Below the pieces are notes generated by a model. The model saw only the letters and a list, made by a program, of their open reading frames with translations, was not told the origin of the DNA and ran no database searches. A DNA stretch of 50,737 nt, taken from CAZIQY01 sp964541605 (GTDB taxonomy: Bacteria > Desulfobacterota > Syntrophia > Syntrophales > UBA2185). Made by a program: the position numbers and the translations under genes. The stretch is from contig CAZIQY010000011.1 in NCBI GenBank assembly GCA_964541605.1, forward strand, positions 1-50,737, read 5' to 3'. This document shows, piece after piece, positions 9,203-18,447 of this stretch. Within the stretch, counting starts at the first letter, position 1, and every line of letters begins with the position of its first letter.

Positions 9203-10165
9203 CTATTTCTGGAGATCGGTAAGGGAGAATTTGTTAAAGGGCAGGAAAATTAATCCGAGGACAATCACGATCCCGATCGAGAGGAAATGATAGATGACCG
9301 CAAAGGTGAAGGCATCTGTCTTAGTGATACCAAACAGTGTCAGTCCCAGAATACAGAAATAATGCCAGTTCCCTATAAATCCCGGAGCTGCTGGAATGAC
9401 AATTCCGATCATCAGGATAATCATGAGAACGAAAGCGGCCACAGGCGGGAGGGGAAAGCTGAAAGCCAGGAATAGAAGATAAATAGCGGTGCCGTTGATA
9501 AGCCATAACACTGCAGAAAGAAACATTACAGCGATAAATCGTTTAGCGTCAGCGATGATTGCGAATCCATCGATGAAATAATTAATCAAACGATTCAATT
9601 TAACGGCATATTTTTCCGGAAGTCTGGTGAAAAGCAAACCCAGCACCCTGATGGAATCATCCCGCCTGACGAGCAACAAAATCATGACGGTAAAGATTAT
9701 AACGGTGATCACAAAAAAAATCAGGTTCGCTCTGATCAGCCACGGGGGGAGCGGCGTGAAAAAAAGAACGAATACAAAGACGGAAAGCACGCTGAAGCTG
9801 TCAAAAATCCTCTCGATAAAAACAGTCCCCAGGGCGGCGGACATTTTGATGTGGCTTTTTTTCGTGATCAGATAGGGACGTGCCAGTTCCCCGATCCTCG
9901 CGGGAATAGCCACAATAGCCAGAAATCCTACGCTTGTTACAGAAAACAGAGATAACTGGTCAATCTTGTCGAGGGGGCTGAGGATGATCCCCCAGCGCCA
10001 GGACCTCAGGACTTGCATGAAGAAAAAGATCATCAGAGCCGGCAAGACATATTCATATCTAACCTTCCCGAATCCGTCTATCACATCCTGAAAACGAATT
10101 CCCCTGACGGAGAGATAAACCAGAATAACACCGATGATGAGTCCCAGGATTACATTCTTTTTCAT
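9203..10165 (-). CDS. UPF0104/YbhN-like (lysylphosphatidylglycerol synthase TM) integral membrane protein
   Basis: This 320-residue polytopic membrane protein has about eight hydrophobic segments. It resembles the flippase-like UPF0104 family related to the membrane part of lysyl-phosphatidylglycerol synthase. Typical features are RSWRWGIIL near residue 50, ARIGELARPYL near 85, an ERIFD segment near 118, and PAAPGFIGNWHYF near 260. Members are thought to move or help modify lipid-linked substrates, but the substrate is unknown. It is the last gene of the long minus-strand run and converges on ntrX with only nine bases between. Confidence 0.8.
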   Translation of the reverse strand: MKKNVILGLIIGVILVYLSVRGIRFQDVIDGFGKVRYEYVLPALMIFFFMQVLRSWRWGIILSPLDKIDQLSLFSVTSVGFLAIVAIPARIGELARPYLITKKSHIKMSAALGTVFIERIFDSFSVLSVFVFVLFFTPLPPWLIRANLIFFVITVIIFTVMILLLVRRDDSIRVLGLLFTRLPEKYAVKLNRLINYFIDGFAIIADAKRFIAVMFLSAVLWLINGTAIYLLFLAFSFPLPPVAAFVLMIILMIGIVIPAAPGFIGNWHYFCILGLTLFGITKTDAFTFAVIYHFLSIGIVIVLGLIFLPFNKFSLTDLQK

Positions 10166-10213
10166 TCACTGATCCTGTCAAAGAACATGAAACAAAGGGC
10201 TTTTATGCCGGGT

Positions 10214-10618
10214 TCATTTCCTGATGATATTGTCACTGATCTTGTCGTGAATAAGCTGCGATGATAGTTTGTTCCCGATAAGTCCCACCCGTATAGAAAC
10301 TGTGGTCACGTTTTTTGCCTTGTATTGAATAGTGAATTGAACTTTTTCATTATCAATAATCGTGGATATTGTTCCTGTGCCTATCTCCTTCGTCGGTTCC
10401 ACGTCAAGTCCACGCATGTCTGCTACCGTTTTTTCGCAAGCAGCCCAAACCCTGTCAAAGGAATAATAGTAGTCCGTCTTCAGCTCTCCGTTGATGTAGA
10501 AATAAGTGCCCGAACCTGCTCCAACCGCTGCTCCGCCGACCACTGCCGCGGCACAACCCGTAATAAGGAAAAAACTCGCTATCAATAAGTATAACTCATT
10601 CTTTTTTCGTTTAAGCAT
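10214..10618 (-). CDS. DUF3568-type lipoprotein
   Basis: The 134-residue protein starts with a lipoprotein signal peptide and lipobox LITGC (cysteine near residue 22), followed by a glycine/alanine-rich stretch and a small alpha/beta domain matching DUF3568 (ELKTDYYYSFDRVWAA, then repeated strand segments). It should be anchored in the membrane, facing the periplasm. An AGGAG lies about 5 bases before the ATG. Function is unknown. It sits 21 bases downstream of the Lon-like gene. Confidence 0.75.
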   Translation of the reverse strand: MLKRKKNELYLLIASFFLITGCAAAVVGGAAVGAGSGTYFYINGELKTDYYYSFDRVWAACEKTVADMRGLDVEPTKEIGTGTISTIIDNEKVQFTIQYKAKNVTTVSIRVGLIGNKLSSQLIHDKISDNIIRK

Positions 10619-10639
10619 GGCCTCTCCTTTCAGTATTAG

Positions 10640-13108
10640 TTATATTTTCTCAGTTGTTTCATCATTTTTACCTTCTGTCGTTTCTTTAAAACGAATGGCG
10701 AGATTTTTCAACCTTTCGTTGGCGAAAAAGTTTGCCGTATCAAGCGGGTAGTTGCCATCTTTATCCATTTCTCCCGCTTTTTTTCCCGTCAGGATGCTTA
10801 TGCCTTCATCGATGTTGTGAACCGGATAGATATGGAATTGTTTTTGTGCTACGGCCTGCACAATGTCCTTTCTGAGCATAAGATCGGGAATGTTCAATGC
10901 GGGAATAATCACACCCTGCGTTCCGGTAATCCCTTTAGATTTGCATACCTCATAAAACCCTTCAATTTTGAGGTTCACTCCTCCAACCGGCTGTATGTCT
11001 CCCTTCTGATTTATGGAACCGGTCACAGCAATGTCCTGCCTTAAGGGAAGACCGGAGAGACTGGAAAGAATTGCGTAAACTTCGGCTGATGAAGCGCTGT
11101 CTCCATCTATCTCGCTATAGGACTGTTCGAAACAAATGCTGGCTGACATTGTCAGGTTTTCATCCCTGGAATATTTACCTCTTATGTATCCTTCCAGGAT
11201 AAGAACTCCTTTATCGTGGGTTTTACCGGAAAGCTTGGCCTCTCGCTCGATGTTAATGATTCCCGATCTACCCGCCGATGTTTCCGCCGTAATTTTTGAA
11301 GGCTTTCCGAATGCGTAATCGCCGAAATCGTAAACAGACAAGCCATTCACCTGACCGACGACCATACCCGAGGCATCGATCATAATGGTCCCATCTTCAA
11401 TCATTTTATGAATTTTGCTTTCCCAGAGACTGACACGTCTTATCTTTTCATCATAGGCTTTGTCCACGTGCGTATCTGTGACCAGCGTTTTGCCATCTTT
11501 CTGTGCCCAATAACTGGCTTCTCTGATCAGGTCAGCTATATCGCTGAACCGTGTTGATATTCTTTTTTGATGTCCTGTCAGACGAACCCCGTATTCAATT
11601 ACCGCAGCTACCGCTTTTTTGTCAAACGGTAATAGAGTTTCCTCTTCTGATATCTTTTTAATAAAGCTGATATAGGACGTGATATTCTCTCGGTTGTTAG
11701 GCATTTCGGTGTCAAAGGGTGCTTTGATCTTGAAGATCTTTTTAAAGTCTTCCACTGTATTATAGAGCTGGTGATAAAGATGGTCATCTCCTATCATGAT
11801 GACCTTCACATCAAGCGGAATGGGTTCAGGTTTCATGGCTGTTGAGGTGATGCCGTACGGATCATAGTTTTGCATGGTAAAGAGTCTGTTTTTGAGCGTT
11901 CGTTTAAGAAATTCCCAGACACCCGGTTCAATTAATGCATCGAAGGCGTCAAAAACGATATAACCTCCGTTGGCTCTCAGAAGAGAGCCTGCTTTGATCC
12001 GCGTAAAATCGGTACTCCATAATCCAAGCCTTTCAACATCCTTTTCTATTGTGCCGAAAAGATTTTTATAGGTCGGTGTGGTTTCAATAATTACGGGAGC
12101 CCGCTCAGTATGAGCATTGTCAACCAGGACATTTACCTTGTATTCGATAAAGGGTTTGCCATGATACGGAGATGGACCATAGCTGAAAGAGCCGCCCGGC
12201 TGCTGCTCTTCCTCCTTCTCTTTGAAGGTTTTCAGGTTGGAGAGGATATGTTCCTGGACATCATGTAAGTATCCCTCAACTCTTTCATTATCACTCGCAT
12301 ATTTCGTACGGATATCCGAGATGATCCCGCTGACGACGGGAAGACCGTATTTATATTCCAGAGAGTAGATTTCTTTTTGAATTTCTTTTTCGATCTCTCT
12401 GGTATATTTCATTAGAGCCTCAAGCTCTGTTCGGGACTCTTCGATCTTTCTTCTGATAACTTCCAGTTGCGCTTTATCGAATTTATTCTGATCCGTGAGG
12501 ACCTCAATCTGTTCAAATGGGATAGGTTTTCCATTAAAGATCGGAGCAATGTCCTGCTTCGTATAGGGTCCAATCTGATACTGAACCAACTGAAGATTTT
12601 CCCGATGGAGTTTTTCGTTGAATGTGCGGATCACTTCTGTTTGTTTTGTTCTGTATCCATGGATTATTTCATCAGAAGCCTTCTTAAAATCATCGCTTTC
12701 AAGGATTTTAGGAATTTCTTTTTTCAATACTGATATGAGATCATCCATATCCTGTTGAAAATTTTTGCCCGCACCTGCTGGAAACTTAAGGAATCTTGGC
12801 ATATCACGGTCTTTGAAGTTGTGAACATAGCATATGTCATCAGGATAGGGCAGGGGCATGTCAAGTTCTTTGAGCAGCATTTTGACGGTGGATGTTTTAC
12901 CTGTACCCGACAAACCGGCCGCATATATATTGTAGCCGGGACTGCCGATTTCCAGACCAATACGGATGGCAGCCAGCGCCCTTTCCTGACCGATAATTCC
13001 CGTAATTTGTGTGCATTCTCCGGTGTGTTCGAAGCCGAGAGAGTCTGGATCGCATGTCCAACGCAACTTTTCAGGCGGAAGCTTCTGTAATGTCTTTTTC
13101 TTACGCAT
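10640..13108 (-). CDS. Lon-family ATP-dependent serine protease (LonB/YcbZ type)
   Basis: The 822-residue protein is an AAA+ protease of the LonB/YcbZ-like group. It lacks the long N-terminal substrate domain of classical LonA. Walker A is GLSGTGKTS (65-73), followed by a long coiled-coil insertion (about residues 130-330) containing many charged residues. The C-terminal protease domain has the Ser-Lys dyad S671 (DGDSAS) and K714 (GGVNLKIEG). An AGGAG lies about 8 bases ahead of the ATG. It lies downstream of dnaJ after a 227-base gap, which suits a protein quality-control role. Confidence 0.9.
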   Translation of the reverse strand: MRKKKTLQKLPPEKLRWTCDPDSLGFEHTGECTQITGIIGQERALAAIRIGLEIGSPGYNIYAAGLSGTGKTSTVKMLLKELDMPLPYPDDICYVHNFKDRDMPRFLKFPAGAGKNFQQDMDDLISVLKKEIPKILESDDFKKASDEIIHGYRTKQTEVIRTFNEKLHRENLQLVQYQIGPYTKQDIAPIFNGKPIPFEQIEVLTDQNKFDKAQLEVIRRKIEESRTELEALMKYTREIEKEIQKEIYSLEYKYGLPVVSGIISDIRTKYASDNERVEGYLHDVQEHILSNLKTFKEKEEEQQPGGSFSYGPSPYHGKPFIEYKVNVLVDNAHTERAPVIIETTPTYKNLFGTIEKDVERLGLWSTDFTRIKAGSLLRANGGYIVFDAFDALIEPGVWEFLKRTLKNRLFTMQNYDPYGITSTAMKPEPIPLDVKVIMIGDDHLYHQLYNTVEDFKKIFKIKAPFDTEMPNNRENITSYISFIKKISEEETLLPFDKKAVAAVIEYGVRLTGHQKRISTRFSDIADLIREASYWAQKDGKTLVTDTHVDKAYDEKIRRVSLWESKIHKMIEDGTIMIDASGMVVGQVNGLSVYDFGDYAFGKPSKITAETSAGRSGIINIEREAKLSGKTHDKGVLILEGYIRGKYSRDENLTMSASICFEQSYSEIDGDSASSAEVYAILSSLSGLPLRQDIAVTGSINQKGDIQPVGGVNLKIEGFYEVCKSKGITGTQGVIIPALNIPDLMLRKDIVQAVAQKQFHIYPVHNIDEGISILTGKKAGEMDKDGNYPLDTANFFANERLKNLAIRFKETTEGKNDETTEKI

Positions 13109-13335
13109 CTAACATTTCTCCTGGATGCAAAATATAATAAATGTTTTGGTGATTGTCCATTTTTTATTGCTTGAGCGTGTGGTTCAGTGGAAAAATCAGA
13201 AAGTAAAATTCCTGACGGGGAGGGTATCAAATGTGCCTTGCCTTCGACGAGTTTTGCAGGAGCTTCGATGTCGTTAACTTTGCGTCCGATTCTCTGATCC
13301 GTGAAGGTTTTTGACGCACTGATTATCGGGCTCAG

Positions 13336-14397
13336 CTACAACTCGTCACTGTGTCTGGCGAATTCTCTGAGCAGGTCTTCCTGCTTTTTGCTGAGATTGG
13401 TGGGTGTCTTCACGACCGTTTCAATGATCTGGTCCCCTTTGCCAAATCCCCTCAGGCGAGGTATGCCTTTGCCTTTCAGACGGAAGCTGGCTCCGGTTTG
13501 GGTTCCTCTCGGGATCTTTACTTTTTCGGTACCATTTAAGGTTTGTACCTCTATGGTTGCTCCCAGGGCCGCCTGTACAAAAGAGATGGGGATCCGGCAG
13601 TAAACATCATTTTCTCTTCTCTCAAAAAAATCATGAGGCGTCACATGGATAAAAACATACAGGTCACCATCGGGCCCTCCGAAGTCTCCCTCTTCGCCTT
13701 CACCTCGCAATCTCAACCGTGATCCGGTTTCCACGCCGGCGGGCACCTTGAGATGAACTGTTTTTGTAATAGTGCTTCTGCCTGTACCTTTACAGTGGGA
13801 GCAGGATTTTGTGATGATCCTGCCTTCCCCTCTGCACTGAGGACAGGTCGTACTGATGCTGAAGAAACCACTGGTCTGGGTAACCTGGCCCCTTCCTTGA
13901 CAGCGGCGACACGTTTCCGGCGACGTTCCCGGCGCTGATCCCGTACCCCGGCATTCATGGCACCCTTCCAGCTTTACAACCTCTATGTCTGTTGAGGTTC
14001 CAAATGCCGCATCCTGGAAAGATATCTTGAGGTCATAACGAAGATCAGCCCCTGCTCTCTGGGATGTTCTTGGTCTCGAGCGTCCTGTGTTAAATCCAAA
14101 GATATCTTCAAAGATATCGCCGAAGCTTGAAAAGATGTCTTCAAATCCGGAAAAGCCTCTGAATCCGATTCCATTCAAGCCTTCATGACCAAACCGGTCA
14201 TATATTTCCCTTTTTTCTCTATCGCTTAATACCTCATAGGCCTCTGCCGCTTCTTTAAACATGTCTTCGGCTTGCTTATCACCCGGATTCCTGTCAGGGT
14301 GGTATTGCATGGCCAATTTCCTGTATGTTTTCTTGATGTCTTCATCCGAGGCATTTCTTTCAACGCCTAAAATTTCATAATAACAACGCTTTGTCAT
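13336..14397 (-). CDS. dnaJ: chaperone protein DnaJ
   Basis: DnaJ is the Hsp40 co-chaperone that stimulates DnaK ATPase and presents substrates. The 353-residue protein has the J domain with HPD at 33-35, a Gly/Phe-rich linker (about 75-105), four CxxCxGxG zinc-binding repeats between about residues 140 and 205, and a C-terminal substrate-binding domain. Length is a little under the 370-380 typical of DnaJ. No dnaK or grpE is in the window. The gene starts five bases after the stop of a small helical protein, suggesting an operon. Confidence 0.95.
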   Translation of the reverse strand: MTKRCYYEILGVERNASDEDIKKTYRKLAMQYHPDRNPGDKQAEDMFKEAAEAYEVLSDREKREIYDRFGHEGLNGIGFRGFSGFEDIFSSFGDIFEDIFGFNTGRSRPRTSQRAGADLRYDLKISFQDAAFGTSTDIEVVKLEGCHECRGTGSAPGTSPETCRRCQGRGQVTQTSGFFSISTTCPQCRGEGRIITKSCSHCKGTGRSTITKTVHLKVPAGVETGSRLRLRGEGEEGDFGGPDGDLYVFIHVTPHDFFERRENDVYCRIPISFVQAALGATIEVQTLNGTEKVKIPRGTQTGASFRLKGKGIPRLRGFGKGDQIIETVVKTPTNLSKKQEDLLREFARHSDEL

Positions 14398-14402
14398 GGA
14401 AC

Positions 14403-14786
14403 TTATAAATGATCCTCTCGTGCCATCATTTTTTTGACTTCCTCTATCTTGACGGTATTGTTGCTCTTTTGAAAGGCATGGAAGGCAAAGGCAAATTTCC
14501 TCAACTCTAGGGCCCGTTGACCTACTCTGTTCCAGTCATCCTCTGAGATGTTTCGTTTCAAGGCCTTCATTGCGTATTGAAAGGCCATGGTATCTCCGAT
14601 CGCTTCAGCCATCTCCCTGATTTTTTCCAGCCCCTGAAGATGGTTTGCTTTCTGATAAAAATCCGTGGCATCGGAGATTCTGCCTGATTCCAGGTAGCTG
14701 TCTCCGTATGTCAAAAGAACTCTATCGGATTGCCGATCTATATAGAGGATTTTTTGTTTTTCTCTGTAGTCAGGTAACTTTCTCAA
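14403..14786 (-). CDS. small helical (TPR-like) hypothetical protein upstream of dnaJ
   Basis: I do not recognise this 127-residue protein as a named family. It is charged, with no signal peptide or membrane segment, and looks almost wholly helical. The segments LLTYGDSYLESGRISDAT (near residue 30) and RALELRKFAFAFHAFQ (near 95) have the spacing of tetratricopeptide-like helices. Its stop codon is five bases before the dnaJ start, so the two are probably co-translated. A role as a co-chaperone accessory is only a guess from position. Confidence 0.6.
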   Translation of the reverse strand: MRKLPDYREKQKILYIDRQSDRVLLTYGDSYLESGRISDATDFYQKANHLQGLEKIREMAEAIGDTMAFQYAMKALKRNISEDDWNRVGQRALELRKFAFAFHAFQKSNNTVKIEEVKKMMAREDHL

Positions 14787-14874
14787 TATTTTTTAACCGG
14801 CGCAATCAGGAGTCAATGATATTATTTCATAACATAATAACCATTTTGACCATGTCAAGGCAAACGGGTATCAT

Positions 14875-15759
14875 TTATTGAACTAATCGATTGAGAGCTT
14901 CTTCATATTTCTGTCTGGTCTTTTTAACGATGTCATCCGGCAGATCGGGGGCAGGCGGTTTTTGATTCCAGTTAATGGAGAGCAGATAATCCCTTAAAAA
15001 TTGTTTATCGTAACTTCTTTGGCCTCTTCCCTCTTCATAATCATCCCTGGGCCAAAACCTGGAAGAGTCCGGTGTAAGAAGTTCATCAATCAAAATCAGT
15101 CTGTCTTCATAAATACCGAATTCCATTTTCGTATCTGCAATGATGATGCCCGCGTCTTCAGCGGTCTTAGATGCCTTGCAGTAAATGGAAAGGCTGATGT
15201 CTACTATTTTTTCAGTCAAATCAATGCCGATAATGCCTTCCATTTCTCTTTTCGAAATGGCAGCATCATGCTGCCCTTCCGCGGCCTTGGTGGTCGGCGT
15301 AAATATGGGTTCGGGAAGGCGGGTCGATTCCTTCAATCCGTCCGGCAGCCTGATACCGGAAATGGTTTTATCCCGAACGTAATCTTTCCATCCGGAACCG
15401 CTCAGATATCCCCGGACGACGCATTCGACGGGAAGAGGTCTGGCTTTTTTCACAAGCATGCTCCTGCCCTGAAGGACGTCTCTGTAAAGTCCGCACTCGT
15501 CCGGGAAATCGACAGGATCCGTTGAAATCATGTGGTTTTGAATGACATCTTTCATTTTGTTGAACCAGAAAACGGACATCCGTGTAAGGATTTCTCCTTT
15601 GCCCGGTATGGGATTTGGCATGATTACATCAAAAGCGGATATTCTGTCCGACGCTACAATGAGAAGATAATTTCCAGTTTCATAAACATCGCGCACCTTT
15701 CCCCTGTTGAACAATTTCAATCCTGAAAACTCTGTTCGGATAAGTCCCTTGCTATTCAT
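14875..15759 (-). CDS. purC: phosphoribosylaminoimidazole-succinocarboxamide synthase
   Basis: PurC joins aspartate to CAIR to make SAICAR in de novo purine synthesis, using ATP. The 294-residue protein has the conserved GKVRDVYE motif near the N-terminus (residue 19 on), SDRISAFDV, the VECVVRGYLSGSGWKDY segment near 110, and the C-terminal DELLTPDSSRFWP motif. Length is typical of the longer SAICAR synthases (about 290-300). It stands alone, with no other purine genes nearby. Confidence 0.95.
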   Translation of the reverse strand: MNSKGLIRTEFSGLKLFNRGKVRDVYETGNYLLIVASDRISAFDVIMPNPIPGKGEILTRMSVFWFNKMKDVIQNHMISTDPVDFPDECGLYRDVLQGRSMLVKKARPLPVECVVRGYLSGSGWKDYVRDKTISGIRLPDGLKESTRLPEPIFTPTTKAAEGQHDAAISKREMEGIIGIDLTEKIVDISLSIYCKASKTAEDAGIIIADTKMEFGIYEDRLILIDELLTPDSSRFWPRDDYEEGRGQRSYDKQFLRDYLLSINWNQKPPAPDLPDDIVKKTRQKYEEALNRLVQ

Positions 15760-15806
15760 AAACCTCCATCGGATTTGGGAACCTCTAAGAATTGGTTCTG
15801 CGATGT

Positions 15807-16436
15807 TTATTTCAAAAACGGGTTGTATTTCTTTTCATGGCCGATGGTCGAAGTAGGCATCCTTCCGTAATTATGTCCAGGCATTACTTCGGTTTCATCC
15901 GGCAAACTGCATAATCTGTCTTTGATGGAACGAAACATTACCTGCCATGATCCGCCGGGAAGATCAGTCCTGCCAACGGCTTCCACGAAAAGTGTGTCGC
16001 CTGTAAAAACATATCCAGGCACATAAAGAGCAATGCCGCCGGGAGAGTGCCCGGGTGTATGAATCACTTTTAAGGAGATTTTTCCTGCGGATATATGCTC
16101 TCCATCCCTGACGGTAAAATCGGCGGGTGGGGATTGCTGGGCTCCGAACATTCTGAAAATCATCGCAGGCGTGGATACCAGCATATCTGCATCGTCCTCG
16201 TGAATGACGATTTGCGCTCCCGTTTTGTTTTTCATCTCTTTATTCCCCGCTATGTGATCGACATGGCCATGGGTGTTTACGATATACTTTATGCTGATAT
16301 TGTTTTTCCTTGCCGTAGAAATAATACCCTCCACATTAGCGGCCGGATCTATGACAAGCCCTTCGCCACTTTCCGGATCGCAGACAAGATAGGCAAACAC
16401 TGCCATATGACCAACCTGCATCTGTTTTAGGAACAT
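15807..16436 (-). CDS. MBL-fold metallo-hydrolase (glyoxalase II-like)
   Basis: The 209-residue protein is a metallo-beta-lactamase fold hydrolase of the glyoxalase II/YcbL-like group. The metal-binding motif THGHVDH gives H56, H58, D60 and H61. Further ligands lie in HTPGHSPG (near 135), FTGDTLF (near 155) and MPGHNYG near the C-terminus. It lacks the C-terminal helical domain of classical GloB, so hydrolysis of a thioester is plausible but the substrate is not fixed by sequence. It lies between purC and the glycine-zipper gene on the same strand. Confidence 0.85.
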   Translation of the reverse strand: MFLKQMQVGHMAVFAYLVCDPESGEGLVIDPAANVEGIISTARKNNISIKYIVNTHGHVDHIAGNKEMKNKTGAQIVIHEDDADMLVSTPAMIFRMFGAQQSPPADFTVRDGEHISAGKISLKVIHTPGHSPGGIALYVPGYVFTGDTLFVEAVGRTDLPGGSWQVMFRSIKDRLCSLPDETEVMPGHNYGRMPTSTIGHEKKYNPFLK

Positions 16437-16556
16437 AGAGGGACCTCCCGCGGGTCACCTAACATGTTTGGTTTTCCAAAGTCAACGAGATTCAAATTCC
16501 TTTATGACAGGAAGCGCGTCCCAAACAACCCGCCCTGCGGACAGGGAGTCTTGCCG

Positions 16557-17072
16557 TTACTGCCATCCAATGGGATCATACCCTCTTTCTCTGAGGCACC
16601 GATCCACGAACCTTTTATGAAGCGGACTGGGTTGCGATGCTTTTGAGATGCCCCTGACAAGACCGGTTGCCGCTCCGGCTGCCGCTCCAATGACTGCCCC
16701 CCTTCCCAGACTGCCAGTGACAGACCCGATAGCGCCTCCTACCACCGCTCCCGCAACACCGCCACCCGCCGTGCTTTTCGCCGCTTCCATGCCGGCGTCT
16801 GACTTCACATAAGCATCAGCCATACGGTCGCATTCTTCGATATCTTTTTTTGCCTGCTCTTCACCTACCGTTTTCAGGTGTGCGTTCGGATAGAGAACGG
16901 GGCCATGTGAAGCGCAGCCGGCCATTAAGAAAAGGGCGATCAGTATGGATGAGATCCTGAACGGAAAATGGTTTTGCATACCCTGACTTCGATCAACGTT
17001 TTCCTGCCCGTGAGGCCTCACACGGTCAGCTATGGATGTCATAAAATTTTTTAATAACATTTTTTGTGTCAC
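16557..17072 (-). CDS. glycine-zipper lipoprotein
   Basis: The protein has a lipoprotein signal and lipobox LMAGC, then a soluble segment, then two glycine-zipper stretches (GGGVAGAVVGGAIGS and RGAVIGAAAGAATG) that could insert in or associate with a membrane, and a C-terminal CLRERGYDPIGW tail. Two starts are possible. GTG 17072 has AGGAG 8 bases upstream, inside the end of rsmB. ATG 16979 places the signal peptide at the very N-terminus but has no well-spaced ribosome-binding site. The longer form has an unusually long n-region of about 40 residues. Function is unknown. Confidence 0.65.
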   Translation of the reverse strand: MTQKMLLKNFMTSIADRVRPHGQENVDRSQGMQNHFPFRISSILIALFLMAGCASHGPVLYPNAHLKTVGEEQAKKDIEECDRMADAYVKSDAGMEAAKSTAGGGVAGAVVGGAIGSVTGSLGRGAVIGAAAGAATGLVRGISKASQPSPLHKRFVDRCLRERGYDPIGWQ

Positions 17073-17073
17073 T

Positions 17074-18447
17074 TTATTCTCCTTTACTGTCAGCTTCTTT
17101 CATTAGCACTGCACCGAAGAATCCATCCATGTTGTGTCGGTGGGGAAAGGTTTTGAAATACCCTTGCTTATCGATCAATGAAGAATGGATTGTGAGCGGA
17201 GGACGAGCCAGCACAAAGTCGTTGTGACGGGCGATAAAATCCTTCACCACTTCTTCGTTTTCTGCAGGCAGCATGCTGCACGTACTATAAATCAACCGGC
17301 CCCCCTTTTTGAGATACAAAGCGGCTTTCTTCAGGATGGTCCTCTGTAGAAGCACCAATTTTTTTATATCGGCAAAAGAAATCCGCCATTTTATTTCAGG
17401 ATTTCTTCTCAGAGTGCCCGTGCCGGAGCAGGGTGCGTCGATCAGGACTCTGTCAAAGGCTTCATGAAATCCCTTGCCCCTGTCTTCAGCAGCATTTCCC
17501 CTCCATGCATCCAAGATGTCAACCCCCTGTCTCTTTGCATTTTCCCTTAATAATTCGATTTTCACGTTGTTGATGTCAAGCGCTACGATGCGGCCCCGGT
17601 TTCCCATGATTTCCGCCAGATGGGTGGCTTTTCCCCCCGTTCCGGAACAGATGTCAAGGATGGCATCTCCCGGCGTGGGATCGACAAGGCAGGCGATTAA
17701 TTGCGAGGCTTCATCCTGAACATGGATGTGTCCTGATTTATAAAACACTATTTCCCGGAGGGGAACAGCAGGATGGGATATGACAAGACCGTCCGGGGAA
17801 AAGGCGGTTGTTTTCACGTCAAAACCGCTGTGTGACATTTCTTCCGCAACCTGCTCCTGTGTTGTTTTCATTCTGTTTATCCTCAGGGTATAAGGGGGGA
17901 CTTCATTATTTTCCCTGCAGATGGCAGCGGTTTCCTCCACACCGAATGTTTCCAGCCACCGCTTGACCAGCCACAAGGGGTGAGAATGAAAGGTCGATAT
18001 GTGAAGAGCAGGGTTCTTCACGATATCGGGATAAACGATTTCATCCTTTTTGCGGATCGCGTTTCTCAAAATGGCATTAATCAGCCCTGAAGCAGCCGGG
18101 TGCATGTTTTTCGCCATTTTAACAGCTTCATCGACGATGGCAAAATCCGGGATTCTTTCAGTGAACCATATCTGATACAAGGCTGTTCTGAGGATGTTTT
18201 TTATGCCCGTTTCCATGAGGTTGAAATTTCCTCTGTAGAGCTGACAGATAATCCAATCCAAACGGCCCCTCATCCTCAGTGTCCCGTAAACGATCTGGGT
18301 AAGCAGCCTTCTGTCGGAGATGTTCATGATGTCATCCCGCATCAGGCATGCATCGAGGAGGGGTTCAGCAAAGGCCCCCTTCTCCTCAATGCGATTCAGG
18401 ATATCAACGGCCATTGAGCGCACTGACCGGTTTTGCGTGATTTTCAA
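17074..18447 (-). CDS. rsmB: 16S rRNA (cytosine-967 C5)-methyltransferase RsmB
   Basis: RsmB uses SAM to methylate C967 of 16S rRNA. The 457-residue protein has an N-terminal NusB-like RNA-binding domain (about 1-140) and a C-terminal Rossmann methyltransferase. Motifs visible are DICSGTGGKATHLAE (SAM binding), DAPCSGTG with C340, and STCSML with the catalytic C390. The start is a TTG overlapping the fmt stop by four bases (TTGA), so translation is probably coupled to fmt. The fmt-rsmB pair is a common arrangement. Confidence 0.94.
   Translation of the reverse strand: MKITQNRSVRSMAVDILNRIEEKGAFAEPLLDACLMRDDIMNISDRRLLTQIVYGTLRMRGRLDWIICQLYRGNFNLMETGIKNILRTALYQIWFTERIPDFAIVDEAVKMAKNMHPAASGLINAILRNAIRKKDEIVYPDIVKNPALHISTFHSHPLWLVKRWLETFGVEETAAICRENNEVPPYTLRINRMKTTQEQVAEEMSHSGFDVKTTAFSPDGLVISHPAVPLREIVFYKSGHIHVQDEASQLIACLVDPTPGDAILDICSGTGGKATHLAEIMGNRGRIVALDINNVKIELLRENAKRQGVDILDAWRGNAAEDRGKGFHEAFDRVLIDAPCSGTGTLRRNPEIKWRISFADIKKLVLLQRTILKKAALYLKKGGRLIYSTCSMLPAENEEVVKDFIARHNDFVLARPPLTIHSSLIDKQGYFKTFPHRHNMDGFFGAVLMKEADSKGE

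Noticed and set aside
12724..13230. Minus-strand open frame of 168 codons overlapping the Lon-like gene start, plus an in-frame open stretch after the dnaJ stop
   Set aside because: It overlaps the Lon coding region, has no supporting ribosome-binding site or family resemblance, and the open stretch after dnaJ lacks a start codon. Likely chance.
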